64,000 nt of DNA from Papaver somniferum (taxonomy: Eukaryota; Streptophyta; Magnoliopsida; Ranunculales; Papaveraceae): assembly GCF_003573695.1 (NCBI RefSeq), contig NC_039362.1, positions 5,122,088 to 5,186,087 of the forward strand, in the 5' to 3' direction. The position numbers and the translations under genes are program-made. The notes under the pieces were generated by a model. It made no database searches and was not told the DNA's origin. It saw only the letters and a program-made list of their open reading frames with translations. Shown piece by piece: positions 46,071-57,685 of this stretch. Each line of letters starts with the position of its first letter. The stretch's first letter is position 1.

Positions 46071-49000
46071 TGTAGATGGTGGATTTTCGACAAAGGCTAA
46101 ATTCGTAAACTCATAATTATACGAAACTCTGATTCAGCAATCGGACGTGAGTATCGAGACACGAGTCTCTCATCGAATTCTCAACAGAGAGTACTTTCTC
46201 TCAGAGTACATGTAGATATGTAGTCTCACGACTGGACAACGGCTTATCTCATGAATACTGAATACTTTCAGTGATTATTTCTATATAGCATCACGTGATG
46301 GACGGCTCCTAGACAGCTTTCTCTGCTAGTATAGAGCGATAACGCCTTCGGGAACAAACAACGAGTTTACCCTGACTATATAAAGGATATGACTTACCGA
46401 CAAGCTCATATCGGGATGATTAATGCTCCTAGACAGCTTGCTCTGCTAGTATAGAGCCACAAAGTTGATTATTCCTAATTACAATCACTCCTATTCCATG
46501 GTCGAATCCACGACTGGTCCCATGGAATGACAATAACAATTGTTTTGATTCTAAGATCGAATCCACAGCTTGATCTCATTGAATAGCAATAACTATATTA
46601 TCTCATTACTCCGATTTCATGATCGAATCCACAATTGGTCTCATAAATGGTAATAGATAAACCTTAATTACTCCGATTCTATGGTCGAATCTACGATCCC
46701 ATGGAATGGTAATGCTCACTTTATTATTCTGAATTCGTAGTCGAATCCTCAGCTGATCCTATGAATTAATAATAAACATCTTATTACTCAGTTTTGTGAA
46801 TTATTCTCCACTGAATTCCACAATTAGTAATAAATAATCAACAACCGGGCGTCTGAGCTACCTCTAAGTAAGCCCCGATTCAAATGGTGAAGGTGTATTC
46901 AACAATGATACACTAACAGTCACCGCACGAACGAGTATTTCAAAAATACAACGAAACGATGAACCTATGCAAAATAGAGAAGAAAATAATAAATAATTAA
47001 AATATTGACCAGGGTGCTGGGAGCACGGACACACGAACGACCGACCGTGTCGTGGTCAATCCAACCCCAGTTTTATATTTTTAATGCATTTTTATTATTT
47101 TCCATGATTTGATGAAAATTCTCTCATTTTATCAAATCTCCGTCGTCTTGAGGAAACTCTTCGGTTTCATGGTACTTCCATAAATCCATAAAAAATAATA
47201 TAAAATTAAGAAAAGGAGTGTGGGGCGTGACCATTGGCCAACCGGCCCCACACCCATGGTTCCTTATTATTTTATTATTATTATTATTATTTCTCTAATT
47301 TCATGAAAAAACTCCTTAATTTCATGGTATTTTGCACAAATCATCAAATAATAATAAAATAAATTATGAAAACTTATGGGACCGGGCCTTGGCCGGCCGG
47401 CCATGCCCTAGCCGGTCCCACACGCCCCTTTGTTTTATTATTTTATTATTAGTTTTCCTTGAATTCATCAAACTCCTTGATTTCATGGTATTTCTCTCAA
47501 ATTAGGAAAAATTCCCTCAAATCATCAAAATACCTAAAAATATTTAAAAATTAGGAAAACTCGTGGGACCGGGCCCTAGCCGGCCAGCCATGCCTTCCAC
47601 GGTCCCACACGCCCTTGTTTTTTATTATTTAATATTTTTGCTTCCTTGAACTCATGAAAACTCCTTCAATTCATGAAAACTCCCAAAATTCATCAAATTT
47701 CTCAAAACTCATGAATTTTTCATAAAATCATCAAAATATTATAAAACTAAGGAAAAGGCACCACGGGACCGTGGTCACGACCGTCCGACCATGCCTTTAC
47801 CACGGCGGTCCCACGCCTCCTCACTCCTTATTTTATAATTATTTTTCATCATCTCATGGTGTTTTCCTCAGTTTCGTCGAAACCCTAATTTTGGCATATT
47901 TTCTCGAATGGATGCTCAATTGCACGCCAGAAAATATCAAAATTCTCAGGACTGAGACGTGGACGCCTTGGGGACACGAGCACGCTATCTTGAACGAACA
48001 AGATTGGCTCTTTGGCTCACGAAAGCCGGTCCCATCAATTTTCACAGTTTTGACCTAATTTGCACAATTGCTCGTATTAGGTCCAAAACTCTCCCAAACA
48101 CTTTGGATTTTCATGAAGTGATCGTCAGGTGGTCACGGGACAACCCAGGGCCGGTTTCATGACTCCATGGTCGGTCCCTCACATCGTCATAATTAATTAG
48201 GTTTTCTCACCTAAGGCTCAGACGAGCATTTTTGAATAAATGATTAAGCCAGCATTTAATCATTCTTCCACCAATAAATCGTCAACTCTTCAGGAGTTCT
48301 TCGTATTTGCTCACGTGAGCATATGTACACTACATGTTTGATCCACGGTCCCATGTAGTCGCTCCCTCCTTCGTCCCATGGTTGAAATTCTGACGAACCA
48401 TGAATTGATCATCAATTGATCAAATTAGGGTTTCTGAATCCAAGGATCATCATTCCATATTCTAACCTTAATAATTTTATGACGACTTCATGGTTATTAA
48501 TTTTATTAATTATGCTCGGTTCAACGACCAGTAGTCTAATTAATATTTTTGGCACGCTGCCAATCATCCATCAGACGAGTAACACATGCTCAGACGACCA
48601 AATATTCAACAATTCATCACATGAGCAACACTTGATCAGATGATAAATATTTGTTCAAACCAAGGAATATTGATTCAACAATCAATATTCAACGATCCAC
48701 CGAATGAGCAATAGTTGCTCACTTCATCGTAAGAACTATACCTCTGTCTCATGACATGTTCAATTCACGAGTTTCAGAACATCATGTTCAACTCAACGAC
48801 TACATGGACTCATTGTCCCATCAAACCACGAAGTCATTAATTTACTAACAAACCACGAGACGTCAATCGTGTCACTTGGGGGATATCACTTAGGGTTTTG
48901 GTCTGGCGGTCTACGGCACGTGTGTTCAAACATACGATGGAATGTGAGCAAGTCGTGCAATCAGTTGAAGGAATTCACGAGGTAGTGGGTGGAAAATCGA

Positions 49001-49537
49001 ACAAGTCTCCACACGTTGAGCAACTGGTTTCAAACACGATCTCCACTTCCCCACTCCTTGATTCCATCAACTGTCACACTTCATGGAATCATGGTGTCTA
49101 CAATTCCAGCAATATAAATAAGTCTCTGAATCATGATTGAACATCATCAGTATCATCAATATTACGTCTCATCGACAACACGAGATCATCAACTCATCAA
49201 TTGAGCAACTACTATCAATTGAGCAATTTCAATCACTCAGAGCTTATCGTATTCGGAATTCACACACCCACAATCTTTGATTACCATCGATTCCACACAT
49301 TTCTCAGCTTCCCTCCCACAGATCAACCCATCCTCTCTTGTGACTGAATTTACTCTAGAACGGTCATTGTCTTGATTTAGGCCAGAGTACTATAGATTGA
49401 TCTCTCGAATCTAAAGCACCCCTTTGCAGCGGTGCAACTGTGTGAGCTTTAACATTTCGCTCGGTTTGAGAAGTCTCCTTCGTACGGTCGTCTCCTCAAT
49501 TCCTTAAAAACCAGCAAATCGTTTTTCCCCATCTACA
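46071..49537 (+). repeat. 5' LTR of gypsy copy C
   Basis: 3467 bp. TATATAAAGG at 46377-46386. Two copies of 'GCTCCTAGACAGCTT(T/G)CTCTGC' lie at about 46302 and 46424. A degenerate minisatellite of about 60-70 bp per unit spans 46480-46830 and is not expanded in copy B. Five GC-rich inverted-repeat modules occur at about 47011, 47218, 47376, 47563 and 47762. Confidence 0.92.
46480..46830 (+). repeat. Minisatellite inside the LTR of copy C
   Basis: Five to six degenerate units follow the pattern 'TTACTCCGATTCTATGGTCGAATC' ... 'GATCCCATGGAATGGTAAT', 55-70 bp each. It is repeated in the second LTR at 58080-58450. Copy B has only a single comparable unit. Confidence 0.7.
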
Positions 49538-49594
49538 TATTGGAGATCACAGTGGGAGATCATTCTCTCGGTTGCAATCTCACAATTTCATAAG

Positions 49595-50835
49595 ATGGTT
49601 GATCTCAGGTCATGTTCAGTTACGAATCCTAACACAAACCGTGCTAGCAGTAGCAACAACAATCGGAACATCCCGGAGACAATTCCGACCTCCAACACTG
49701 ATGGTGGTGACACTACTCCTCCTCACGCCGAAGGTCATCCACTGTCCGGACGACACCCTGAAGAAGTCAGAGGAGATCCACCGCCCACCATTGCTGATCT
49801 TATCAAAGTGCAGGAGACTCTTGCAAAGAACCAGACTGACATGGCTGCTACACAGAAGGAGCTGTGTAATTATCTCAAAACTCTTACTGACAAGATGTTA
49901 GAGAAGACTGAATAGAATGGAAAGGAGAAGGAGAAATCCTCGGACGACGGCCTTGAAGTAATTCTAATCCATACAGTAGAAGACGACGAAGTCCACAAAA
50001 CTGCTGCAGACAACTCATCAGCGAAGGGATCACCGAATTTCATCACTCGCGAGGATTTGGAGCACCTCTTAGAGAACCGTGGAAAAGGCAAGACATCGCA
50101 TGACCATCGTCATCAACCTCCTTATCCTTCCGCTACGCAGAGGATTTCACTCCCAAAAGGTTACGTTTCTCCAACTTTCACCTTGTATGATGGAACTGGC
50201 AATACTCAGGAACATGTCTCTCGTTTTCTCGAAGCCTTGGAAGAACATGAACATAATCATGTCGTCCGTCTCAAGGAATTCTCAAAATCTATGAAAGGCA
50301 GGGCATACACCTGGTATAACAGCATCACACCAGGGACCATCAATAATTGGGGAGAAATGGTTAATGCATTTTACAGGAAATACTTCTTCGTGTCAGAACA
50401 AGTCACCTTCTCCAACCTTGGAAGAATGTTTCAGAGGGTCAGTGAAATCCCAACGATTATGTGAAAAGGTTCAGAGTCCAAGCCCTGGATTGTCATGACC
50501 CAAACGTCACGGAGCAACAACTGGTGGACTTGTGCATCAATGCCATGCTCCCGGTCTACAGGGCCTTGCTAGAAAACCTTCGATTCCAGACTTTCTCAGA
50601 GCTTCACGAAGCTGCGAAGAGGTCGTCAACCACTGCACCCGCTCTTTTGGAGAGAGCAAAGTTTACAAAGACTGAAGATTCAAAAGACACTCGAGGAAGC
50701 AGGCGTCTGATCAACAAGCAGTATAATATGCAACCTTCAACAAATGTTGTCGCGGAAGGGAGTAAGCGAAAAGCAGAACCACAACACAAGAAGACTCCCT
50801 CCACCCCTTCAAAGACACACAAGAAGGAGAATTAA
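49595..50835 (+). pseudogene. gag of gypsy copy C, broken
   Basis: It starts MVDLRSC and follows the intact B gag, but has an in-frame TAG after 106 codons (same alignment column as the stop in copy A) and a one-base deletion near 50445 that breaks the frame before VKRFRVQALDCHD. The gag core is otherwise well preserved (TLYDGTGNTQEHVSRFLEAL; GRAYTWYNSITPG), as is the basic tail (SKRKAEPQHKK). Relatively recent decay after insertion is the simplest explanation. Confidence 0.85.
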
Positions 50836-50889
50836 AAAATCCCTCCTCAGCATACGGAAGATCCAGAAGCACCTGATTTTCCCTGTTCA

Positions 50890-51876
50890 ATGGAAGAAGC
50901 TAATGAACTACTCGATGCCTGGATTCAATACGGTGCAATCAAATTACCTTATGTCAAGAAGGAACCAACTGAAGAGGCCATGGAAAATCCTCGGTATTGT
51001 CGCTTCCATAGATACATCATCCATCCCACGAGTGATTTCAAAATTTTGAAGCGTATATTCAAAGAAAAGGTCGAATCAGGAGATCTCAACCTGGGGACTG
51101 ATGGGGTGCACAAAAAAACCCTCCCAGTCAGAACTTTTACCATCTCCGAACCTCCTATCAAGGAAACGGTCCAATCTCTGATCGAACATGTCTTCGAGCT
51201 GTTGTATCTTTCGAAATCTCAAAGGAAATACATGTTTGTTGCACTGAACCACATCGTGTCCGGAAGAGGTCCGCTGATCCAAGAAATTATCACCGGACCT
51301 TCAGCCACTGACACAGAAATGTATGACTAGGGACTGCTCACCACAGTGCACATTAAAGGAAATGAGTTCAAGAGGGCATTCATCGATGTTGGTACTGCCG
51401 TCAACATCATCCCTTTGAAAACTCTCAGAGCTGCTGGTATTACTCGACGGGAAGCCACCCACGCTCCCATAGCAATCAGGGACCATGAAGGAATCTTCAG
51501 AAACGCATACTGCTTCATCACTCTCAAAGTTACGGAAAGATCGATCTGCACTGAGGCCAAGTTTTTCATAATCCGGGAAGACCCTGGATACGACATGATT
51601 CTTGGGAGAACTTGGATTCATGCTGAAAGGACAACGATGCCTTCAACACATCCTGTCATCGACAAGGATTCCGAGTCAGAAGACGAAGTAGAGGACGCAC
51701 CACCGTTTGAGCATCTGGAAGAAGTAAAAACTCTGATGGGACTTACACAGGAACTTGGAGATAATCCGCACACCTTTGTCAGAAGGTTTCGAGCTCAGGC
51801 AAGTCTTATTCCTCCTCTTGCTCCAATATTACCAATGTTCAAATACGCTACTATGGTCCAGGACTTCTCCCCATGA
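50890..51876 (+). pseudogene. Protease-like region of gypsy copy C
   Basis: This lies downstream of gag on the same strand: the linker EEANELLDAWIQYGAIKLPYV, a helical region, then the aspartic-protease-like FIDVGTAVNIIPLKTLRAAGI and YDMILGRTWIH. A TAG at 51328 replaces the Trp codon of copy B (MYDWGLL). An acidic tail follows. No reverse transcriptase motif (YxDD) appears afterwards, where an intact gypsy pol would continue. Confidence 0.8.
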
Positions 51877-51904
51877 ATAATTTAGCAGTCATCAAAATCT
51901 ACGA

Positions 51905-52335
51905 GTGGGTGACTTCACCTCAGCAATTTACACTCAATGGTTGGGTTCAGAACTTCTTCAAATCGGTCACTCCATCGAGAGGTTTATTGCTGAAGACTTG
52001 GCTAAGCATGATCAACACTATGTGGATACTCTCTTCCGCGAGTGTCCATACGGGCCACAATCGAGGAATTCCATCAAACAGGGAATTCCGAATCAGCGGA
52101 AGATATTCAAGGCACGATCGACCAAGCCTAACAAGTTTCATGAAGGGGACCTGGTTCTCAAAGCAGTTCACGCGGTCTTCATTCTACAAGGAACTCCAAT
52201 TGGGAAGGACCATTCATGGTCACTGAATCCGTGGCCGGAGGATACTACAAATTGACCAACACAGATGGCAAACCCTACCAGTAATTCACGAAAATTGGCT
52301 CAAGGCGTTTATCTGAAATTATTGGACATTTAAGG
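51905..52335 (+). pseudogene. Integrase C-terminal tail of gypsy copy C
   Basis: Pieces in several frames read KARSTKPNKFHEGDLVLKAV, then NWEGPFMV, then GGYYKLTNTDGKPY and HLRYWAFE. This is the conserved last part of a gypsy integrase (GDLVLK ... NWEGPF ... G-Y-x-L). The catalytic core and zinc-binding N-terminus are absent, so the pol centre has been deleted between the protease-like region and this tail. Confidence 0.7.
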
Positions 52336-52521
52336 TATTGGGCGTTTGAAGCACTCATGGTGTTGGATTTAACATTTAGGATTTTCTTTCATTTGTATTT
52401 CAATTCCTCCAAAACATTTGCAATACTTGCAATCAGTATTTGAATTCAGCAATTTATCAAAATTCAGTTCATATTTCGTAAAAGAAAATCTCTATCAAAT
52501 CTACAAGAAAATCCTCAACCA

Positions 52522-55500
52522 TCAGTCAATCCAAAACCATCTAAATATCAAAAACCCAAGTATAAACCTCACATCTCTCAGAAATTCAGAATTCAAGAGA
52601 TCAGCAAGAAAAGGCTTTCGCTCATCAGCATCCTTCAAGATTTGCAAAGCCGCCCTCTCCTTGTTCAACTCCTCGGTCAGCTTGGCAATCTTGTCCTCCT
52701 TCTCCTTCACAGCATCGTTCGGAAAGGGTATGTTCTTCTCACATGAATCCTTGATAACGTTTATTTGCTTACGAAGCCATTTCACGTTGAGGCCAAGTCT
52801 TTCTGAATTCTCCAAGTTAAACTCCCAATCAAAGAGTATATCTGGAGTCACGGTATTCCTGGGTCTCGTATGCATATCACTCACGACACGCAAGATAACG
52901 CCTACTTGCATGATTAAAGCGTAAGCACGCCCAGGGTTCCTGTCAACGATCATATGGCCGAACTTCTTCCATATCGTCTCATACAAGCGTGCATGTCCAA
53001 TGGGAACGCTGAATCCACCGACCAGTTCATGATACGGAGTGAAGTGTTAAAGGGAGGATCGAAAGCGACCCCTGCAGTTGGATATTCATACACTATTATA
53101 CGGTTTCTCACTGGAGTGGCTCCCACGACTAAAGCAACAGTTCCTTCGGTATTCTCCGCTGCTGTCTCGGTTTCTTCTATCACTGAGGAACAACCATCTG
53201 GGTTTCCATAACAAGTAGCGACCTTCTCATGGCCTTGAAATACAGGGATGGTTGTCTCTCATCAATAACTCGGAATGGTTAGGTTATCATCGTTGGCTCC
53301 AGTATCCTCAACTTCGGTATTTAGCACCTAATACGAAGATTACATGAGGTTAGAGTCACGAATCCAAAGGAGATTATGAAACACAGTATACCATCAAGGA
53401 AACATCATCAAGGTTCATCATACTACATTCAAGGCACGAGCAAATAACATGAAAGTCATGAAAACACATTTTACGATGAGTCCGTCTGAAGAAACTGAAC
53501 TCTTCCCTGTACTAGGACGAACTAGCAATCTACAAGGAATCGAGGATGGGTCATATGCCATTCTCTTCGTATGGATGTCCTCTATGACATGTCAAAATTT
53601 CATGACAATCCGATGAACGAGCAGTAGATGTGGCCAAAATATCAAGTGATGCGCAATCTGAAAAAGTTCTGGAAGTCTCCTGGAAGTTTACTATTTCTCC
53701 TTTTTCAGGCTCTGAACGTGCTCAAAACTTAAAAAGCTCTTTAAAGCTTGGAAATTTTCCGGGATTGAATTTGCACATGCAATATCTCAAAATCCGACTC
53801 CGGACGAAGATTACTACAGCGTTTCTATTAAAAAGCTGGGTTCTGAATTTTCTGACGACGAAATTCGACTAAGTTTTCATATATTCACATGGGTTCTCAT
53901 TCATTCATTCACAAGTCAGCACTTTTATACTTCTATGAAGAATATACAGGATATATACTTACTTGAGGAGTCTCCAAAGTGTCCAAGGGGTTGGAATTGT
54001 CCACATCAACGACAAGAGGAACATCACTTCCATCCGGCTCCGAATCTTGGGAATTACCTCCATTCCTATTCCCAGAGGATGATTGAGTTCCAGAATTCTC
54101 CATCTCCATGACGACATCCTCCTGTACACGTCCTTTACAATCAATATTTTCATCTATGAAGCACCCATTTGAACATGTGAAGAAATACTTACAGTTTTTC
54201 GTCACTCAAATCAGCGATTGCTTGTTCAGTAGCAGAAATTGAAGACCTTCAAGACTTGATGGAGTAAAATTCTGCAACAAAATTAACAACGTTGGCTTCA
54301 TGATTCTAATGCTAATAGCAATGAAAGTCACAGTGAGAAATATTGGGAACTCACCAAAGCACCAACTGGGGACTTTACGGTATTAGGTAACAGCTTATAA
54401 CCTTTATGCCTGCCTTCTCCGCCATGAATAACCGCCTCAGTCTCTGAGAAATCTACACCGATTCGAGGTCGTATATTACGACCGTCCTGTGGTGAAATCC
54501 AGTAATATAATCAGAATACAGTTCTTATAATTTCGTGAAGATTATATGAAACATACCTGAGAGCATCCTGGAGACGACTTTCGTTTATCACCAGAAAGAT
54601 ACTTCAATCTTGGTCGACTGGAAATCATCTCAGCCGAAGGAAGATCCTTGAATGGAGGTCTGGGAAATCTTACAAAGCCACGCAAACGCCCAAGTTGCTG
54701 ATCCCAGAATTCTACATAACCTGGGGTTACATAGGCGAATCTATCAGAACCAGGAAACCAGTAGCTACTCCCTTCCACGTGAGTATGATCCAAATGAGTC
54801 CTGAGTTGCTCAACTGATGGCTTCCTTCTCCGTATGGTTGGAACACACTGATCCATACCCATTTGTCGAGCTGCTCTATCAATATTATACTCCTCCACTG
54901 AAAGCTCTCCAAACGTGACTGATAGCAAATGACCAGGAGTGCAACTCAACATGAAAGATCTTTCGCCATCACTCAGATGCGCACCAGACGTCAAACTCGT
55001 GCCTTCTCCAGTATTGAAAGTCATCGGCTGAGAAACATAATCAGGGACTGACACCCACGGGCGAAAATTGAACTCAGATTCTTCATCTAACACATCAATA
55101 AAACGTATTTTAGAACGAGGCTGCTTGGTGGACCAACGCATGATCCTAGCATTATCTTTCTCAGGGAAAGTATGGCGCGCATCAGTATTCGGTCCTTGCA
55201 GAACATTACGTGGAGTAGGTGCATAATTCTTAAAATGCTCCCACATCAAAGCTTGAAGAAACATCGTGTTGGCATAACACTCAATCTTCATAGAGCCGTT
55301 CGACACACTGGAGTCTATAATCAAGGAGTCCAGGTTGTAATACAAGGAGCCTAAGAATAAACTACCTATCGGAAGTTGCTCACCTTGAGCCATCTTAATA
55401 GCAAAGGGAATCACAAAAGGCTTCAACAAGTTTCCACTGTCTTCAAAAACGTCTCTGGACAACCATAAACATAAGAAAGCAGCAATGGGTAACATACCGT

Positions 55501-56239
55501 CGATGGGTTTATCAGAAACCTCGTCTTTGGGCCACCAGTGTGTCAACCAGGAAGCATAGCATCCTTTACTACCAGCCTTATTCGCTTTCTCCATTGCAGC
55601 TGTCAAGACATGAGAAACGGCGGTCTCCTCATCTGAAAGATCCTCAGGAAGATTTACCGTGATCGGGAGATGCATCAGAGCCGCCACTTCTTCCAAGGTA
55701 ATGGTAAAATCTCCCCATCTACATATGAAAGTGTGAGTGGGAATGCACCAACGAGCAAACAGAGCCACAATACCCCTTGCGTCATGATAAATGAACAACT
55801 CTCCAGAAGCTTGAATAGCTCTCGTCACCTGCGCCTGGTCGAGCATAGTCCTCACATGAGGAAAACCCAACATGTGCCTCGCCCAACCGGCAAATTTCTC
55901 CAAAGGTCGTCGAGAAAGCTTAAGCTCTATGATTGATGAGGCGAAGACCCCTCGTTCAAGATAAAATCGAATCACTGTCTTAGGAGTCACCAATTTCTTC
56001 TGAGTAACGGTTCTGGGATTTATCAAAAGACGATACACTGGGGATTTCAAATGTTGCTCAGCTCCTGGAATATCTTTTTCAAAAAATGCATCATCTATGT
56101 TCGGGACATTCTTAATCCCAGGGATTTCGTCTTCGTCTCCCCCAACGGAAGTTTCATCCATGCATGTCTCATCTCTGGAGATACCATCATCAACACACAT
56201 CTCTTCCCTCGAGGTGTCGTCAGCTTGGGAATTTGACAT
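52522..56239 (-). pseudogene. Antisense PMD gene of gypsy copy C
   Basis: Same architecture as in B, on the minus strand. Coding exon 1 is 56239-54557 (561 codons, PMD intact). Exon 2 is 54486-54355 (132 bp, same length as in B). Exon 3 is degenerate (about 54315-54205). Exon 4 is 54121-53963 (159 bp, same length as in B). Exon 5 starts at 53327, and the C-terminal block lies at 52986-52522. Exon 5 and exon 3 carry indels and stops relative to B, so the full protein cannot be made, while exon 1 alone stays open. In PMD residues the two copies are mostly identical with conservative changes. Confidence 0.75.
54557..56239 (-). CDS. PMD-encoding large exon (copy C)
   Basis: 561 open codons starting MSNSQADDTSREEM. 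PMD hallmarks: RWCIPTHTFICRWGDFTITL, EEVAALMHLPITVN, LTHWWPKDE and PIAAFLCLWLSRD. The ATG lies 13 bases after a splice acceptor (CTTTTCAG/CTACT at 56252), as in copy B. The exon ends CAG/GTATGT. An intact 561-codon frame in a copy whose gag is already broken is notable. Confidence 0.8.
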
Positions 56240-56251
56240 CTTTGCTAAGTA

Positions 56252-57373
56252 GCTGAAAAGGTTCACACTACATTCTACTTCAATATGTTGTCCAGATATA
56301 AATCAAGGAAATACAAGCAAAAATGGTAACTCTTAACTCTTACCCTTTATACTTCCACTAACAATAGTGATAGTAATACTAGAGTTAACACCTCAAAATC
56401 ATTCGTCTCTTCGAAAACTGCAAAAAACTAACGAAACTTTATTAATTTCAAACTGATTTTTCATGAAATCACTGACACAATTTTTATAATGTGAACATTC
56501 ACACAACTGACCTATGAAGTTTACAACAATAAAATATTTCATCATAAATATATTGTCTATCTTCGAAGGTTCCTCAAATCCCACGTTTCTGATTTTCGAA
56601 AAAACAACAATTAATGCAACATTGCTTACATAAATTCTCAAGAATTTTATCTAATGAAAACAAATTCATGCAAATAAAATATACCATCATATTTTACACA
56701 ATATATGTCACGGCTACATATATATAAAAAAAAAATTCCTTCGCATCGTCGTTATTTGTCTTTAAAACGAAGGTTTATTTCAAAAAATATTGTGAAAGCT
56801 CACATCTCATACATATGATAAAGTTTTGTATTTACATGAAAGCTCATAAGCAAAATCTTATCACTGGACACATGTTCATCATACATATTTTCCTTCGTGT
56901 CATCGTTATTTGTCTTTAAAACGAAGGATTATTCCGATTTCATGAAAATTCACTTCTTTTATGATAAAACCTTGGTACACATGAAAGCTCATAAACTAAG
57001 TTTTATCACTGAACCTAGGTTCATATACTAAAAAAAATCTCTCTTAAATCAGGGATTATAGTTAGTTTACAAAACTAACGATCGAACGAACATACGTTTT
57101 CAAAAACGAGGGTTTTTCATAAAACTCACAATAATATGCACACATGTATATAACTTCATCATGATCAAATAACGAACAACTCATGAGGATCATAAACATC
57201 AGCAAAAAAATAAAAAATAATAATACACGTACCTGGTCGGCCGGAATTTGGCCGGCGGGGAACGGACAGCGACTGGCGGCGGCGGCGCCCGACGGTCTTC
57301 TCCTGCTGCTGGCGTGAAGGCGCTGAGGTGGTGGAGAACTGGTCGTGTGAGGAAAAAAAAAAGAGGATTAATC
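56252..57373 (-). other. 5' untranslated region with two introns, antisense PMD gene (copy C)
   Basis: On the minus strand, a leader exon ends GACCAG/GTACGT at 57233, with an acceptor TTTTTTGCAG before 56417. The second leader exon 56417-56344 ends AAAG/GGTAAGAG and the next acceptor is at 56252. The layout matches copy B, although the intron sequences have diverged. Confidence 0.5.
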
Positions 57374-57382
57374 CCTTTTATA
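57374..57382 (-). promoter_or_regulatory. TATA box of the antisense PMD gene (copy C)
   Basis: The minus strand reads TATAAAAGG, followed by GATTAATCC as in copy B. Confidence 0.65.
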
Positions 57383-57685
57383 TCAATTTTATTTCCAAAA
57401 CCTAATTTTCTAAGGTTTTCCTTATTGGGCCCGACCCGCGAATCCTAACCGACCACGGACTCGTCATCCAAACCAGCGGTCCACCACCAATTTATGCTCA
57501 TCAAACGATGCTCCAATCATGACATTGAAGCCTTCATCAAGTCTTGGTTTTCTCATGCTCTCTAAATCCGGTAACGTCTCAACTTACGACTAAGTTTAAT
57601 TACTGGTATTATTATTTATGGCCGGAAAATCACCATTTAATGCTGACTGAGGAACACAACTTTCCTCAGTAAGCAGTGGACTTAA

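Noticed and set aside
47771..48058. 95-codon plus-strand frame repeated almost identically at 59401-59688
   Set aside because: Both lie in the LTRs of gypsy copy C; the identity is LTR identity, and the frame spans a GC-rich hairpin module with no domain.
52418..52924. 168-codon plus-strand frame
   Set aside because: It is the antisense shadow of the C-terminal block of the PMD gene, which is conserved on the minus strand in both copies.
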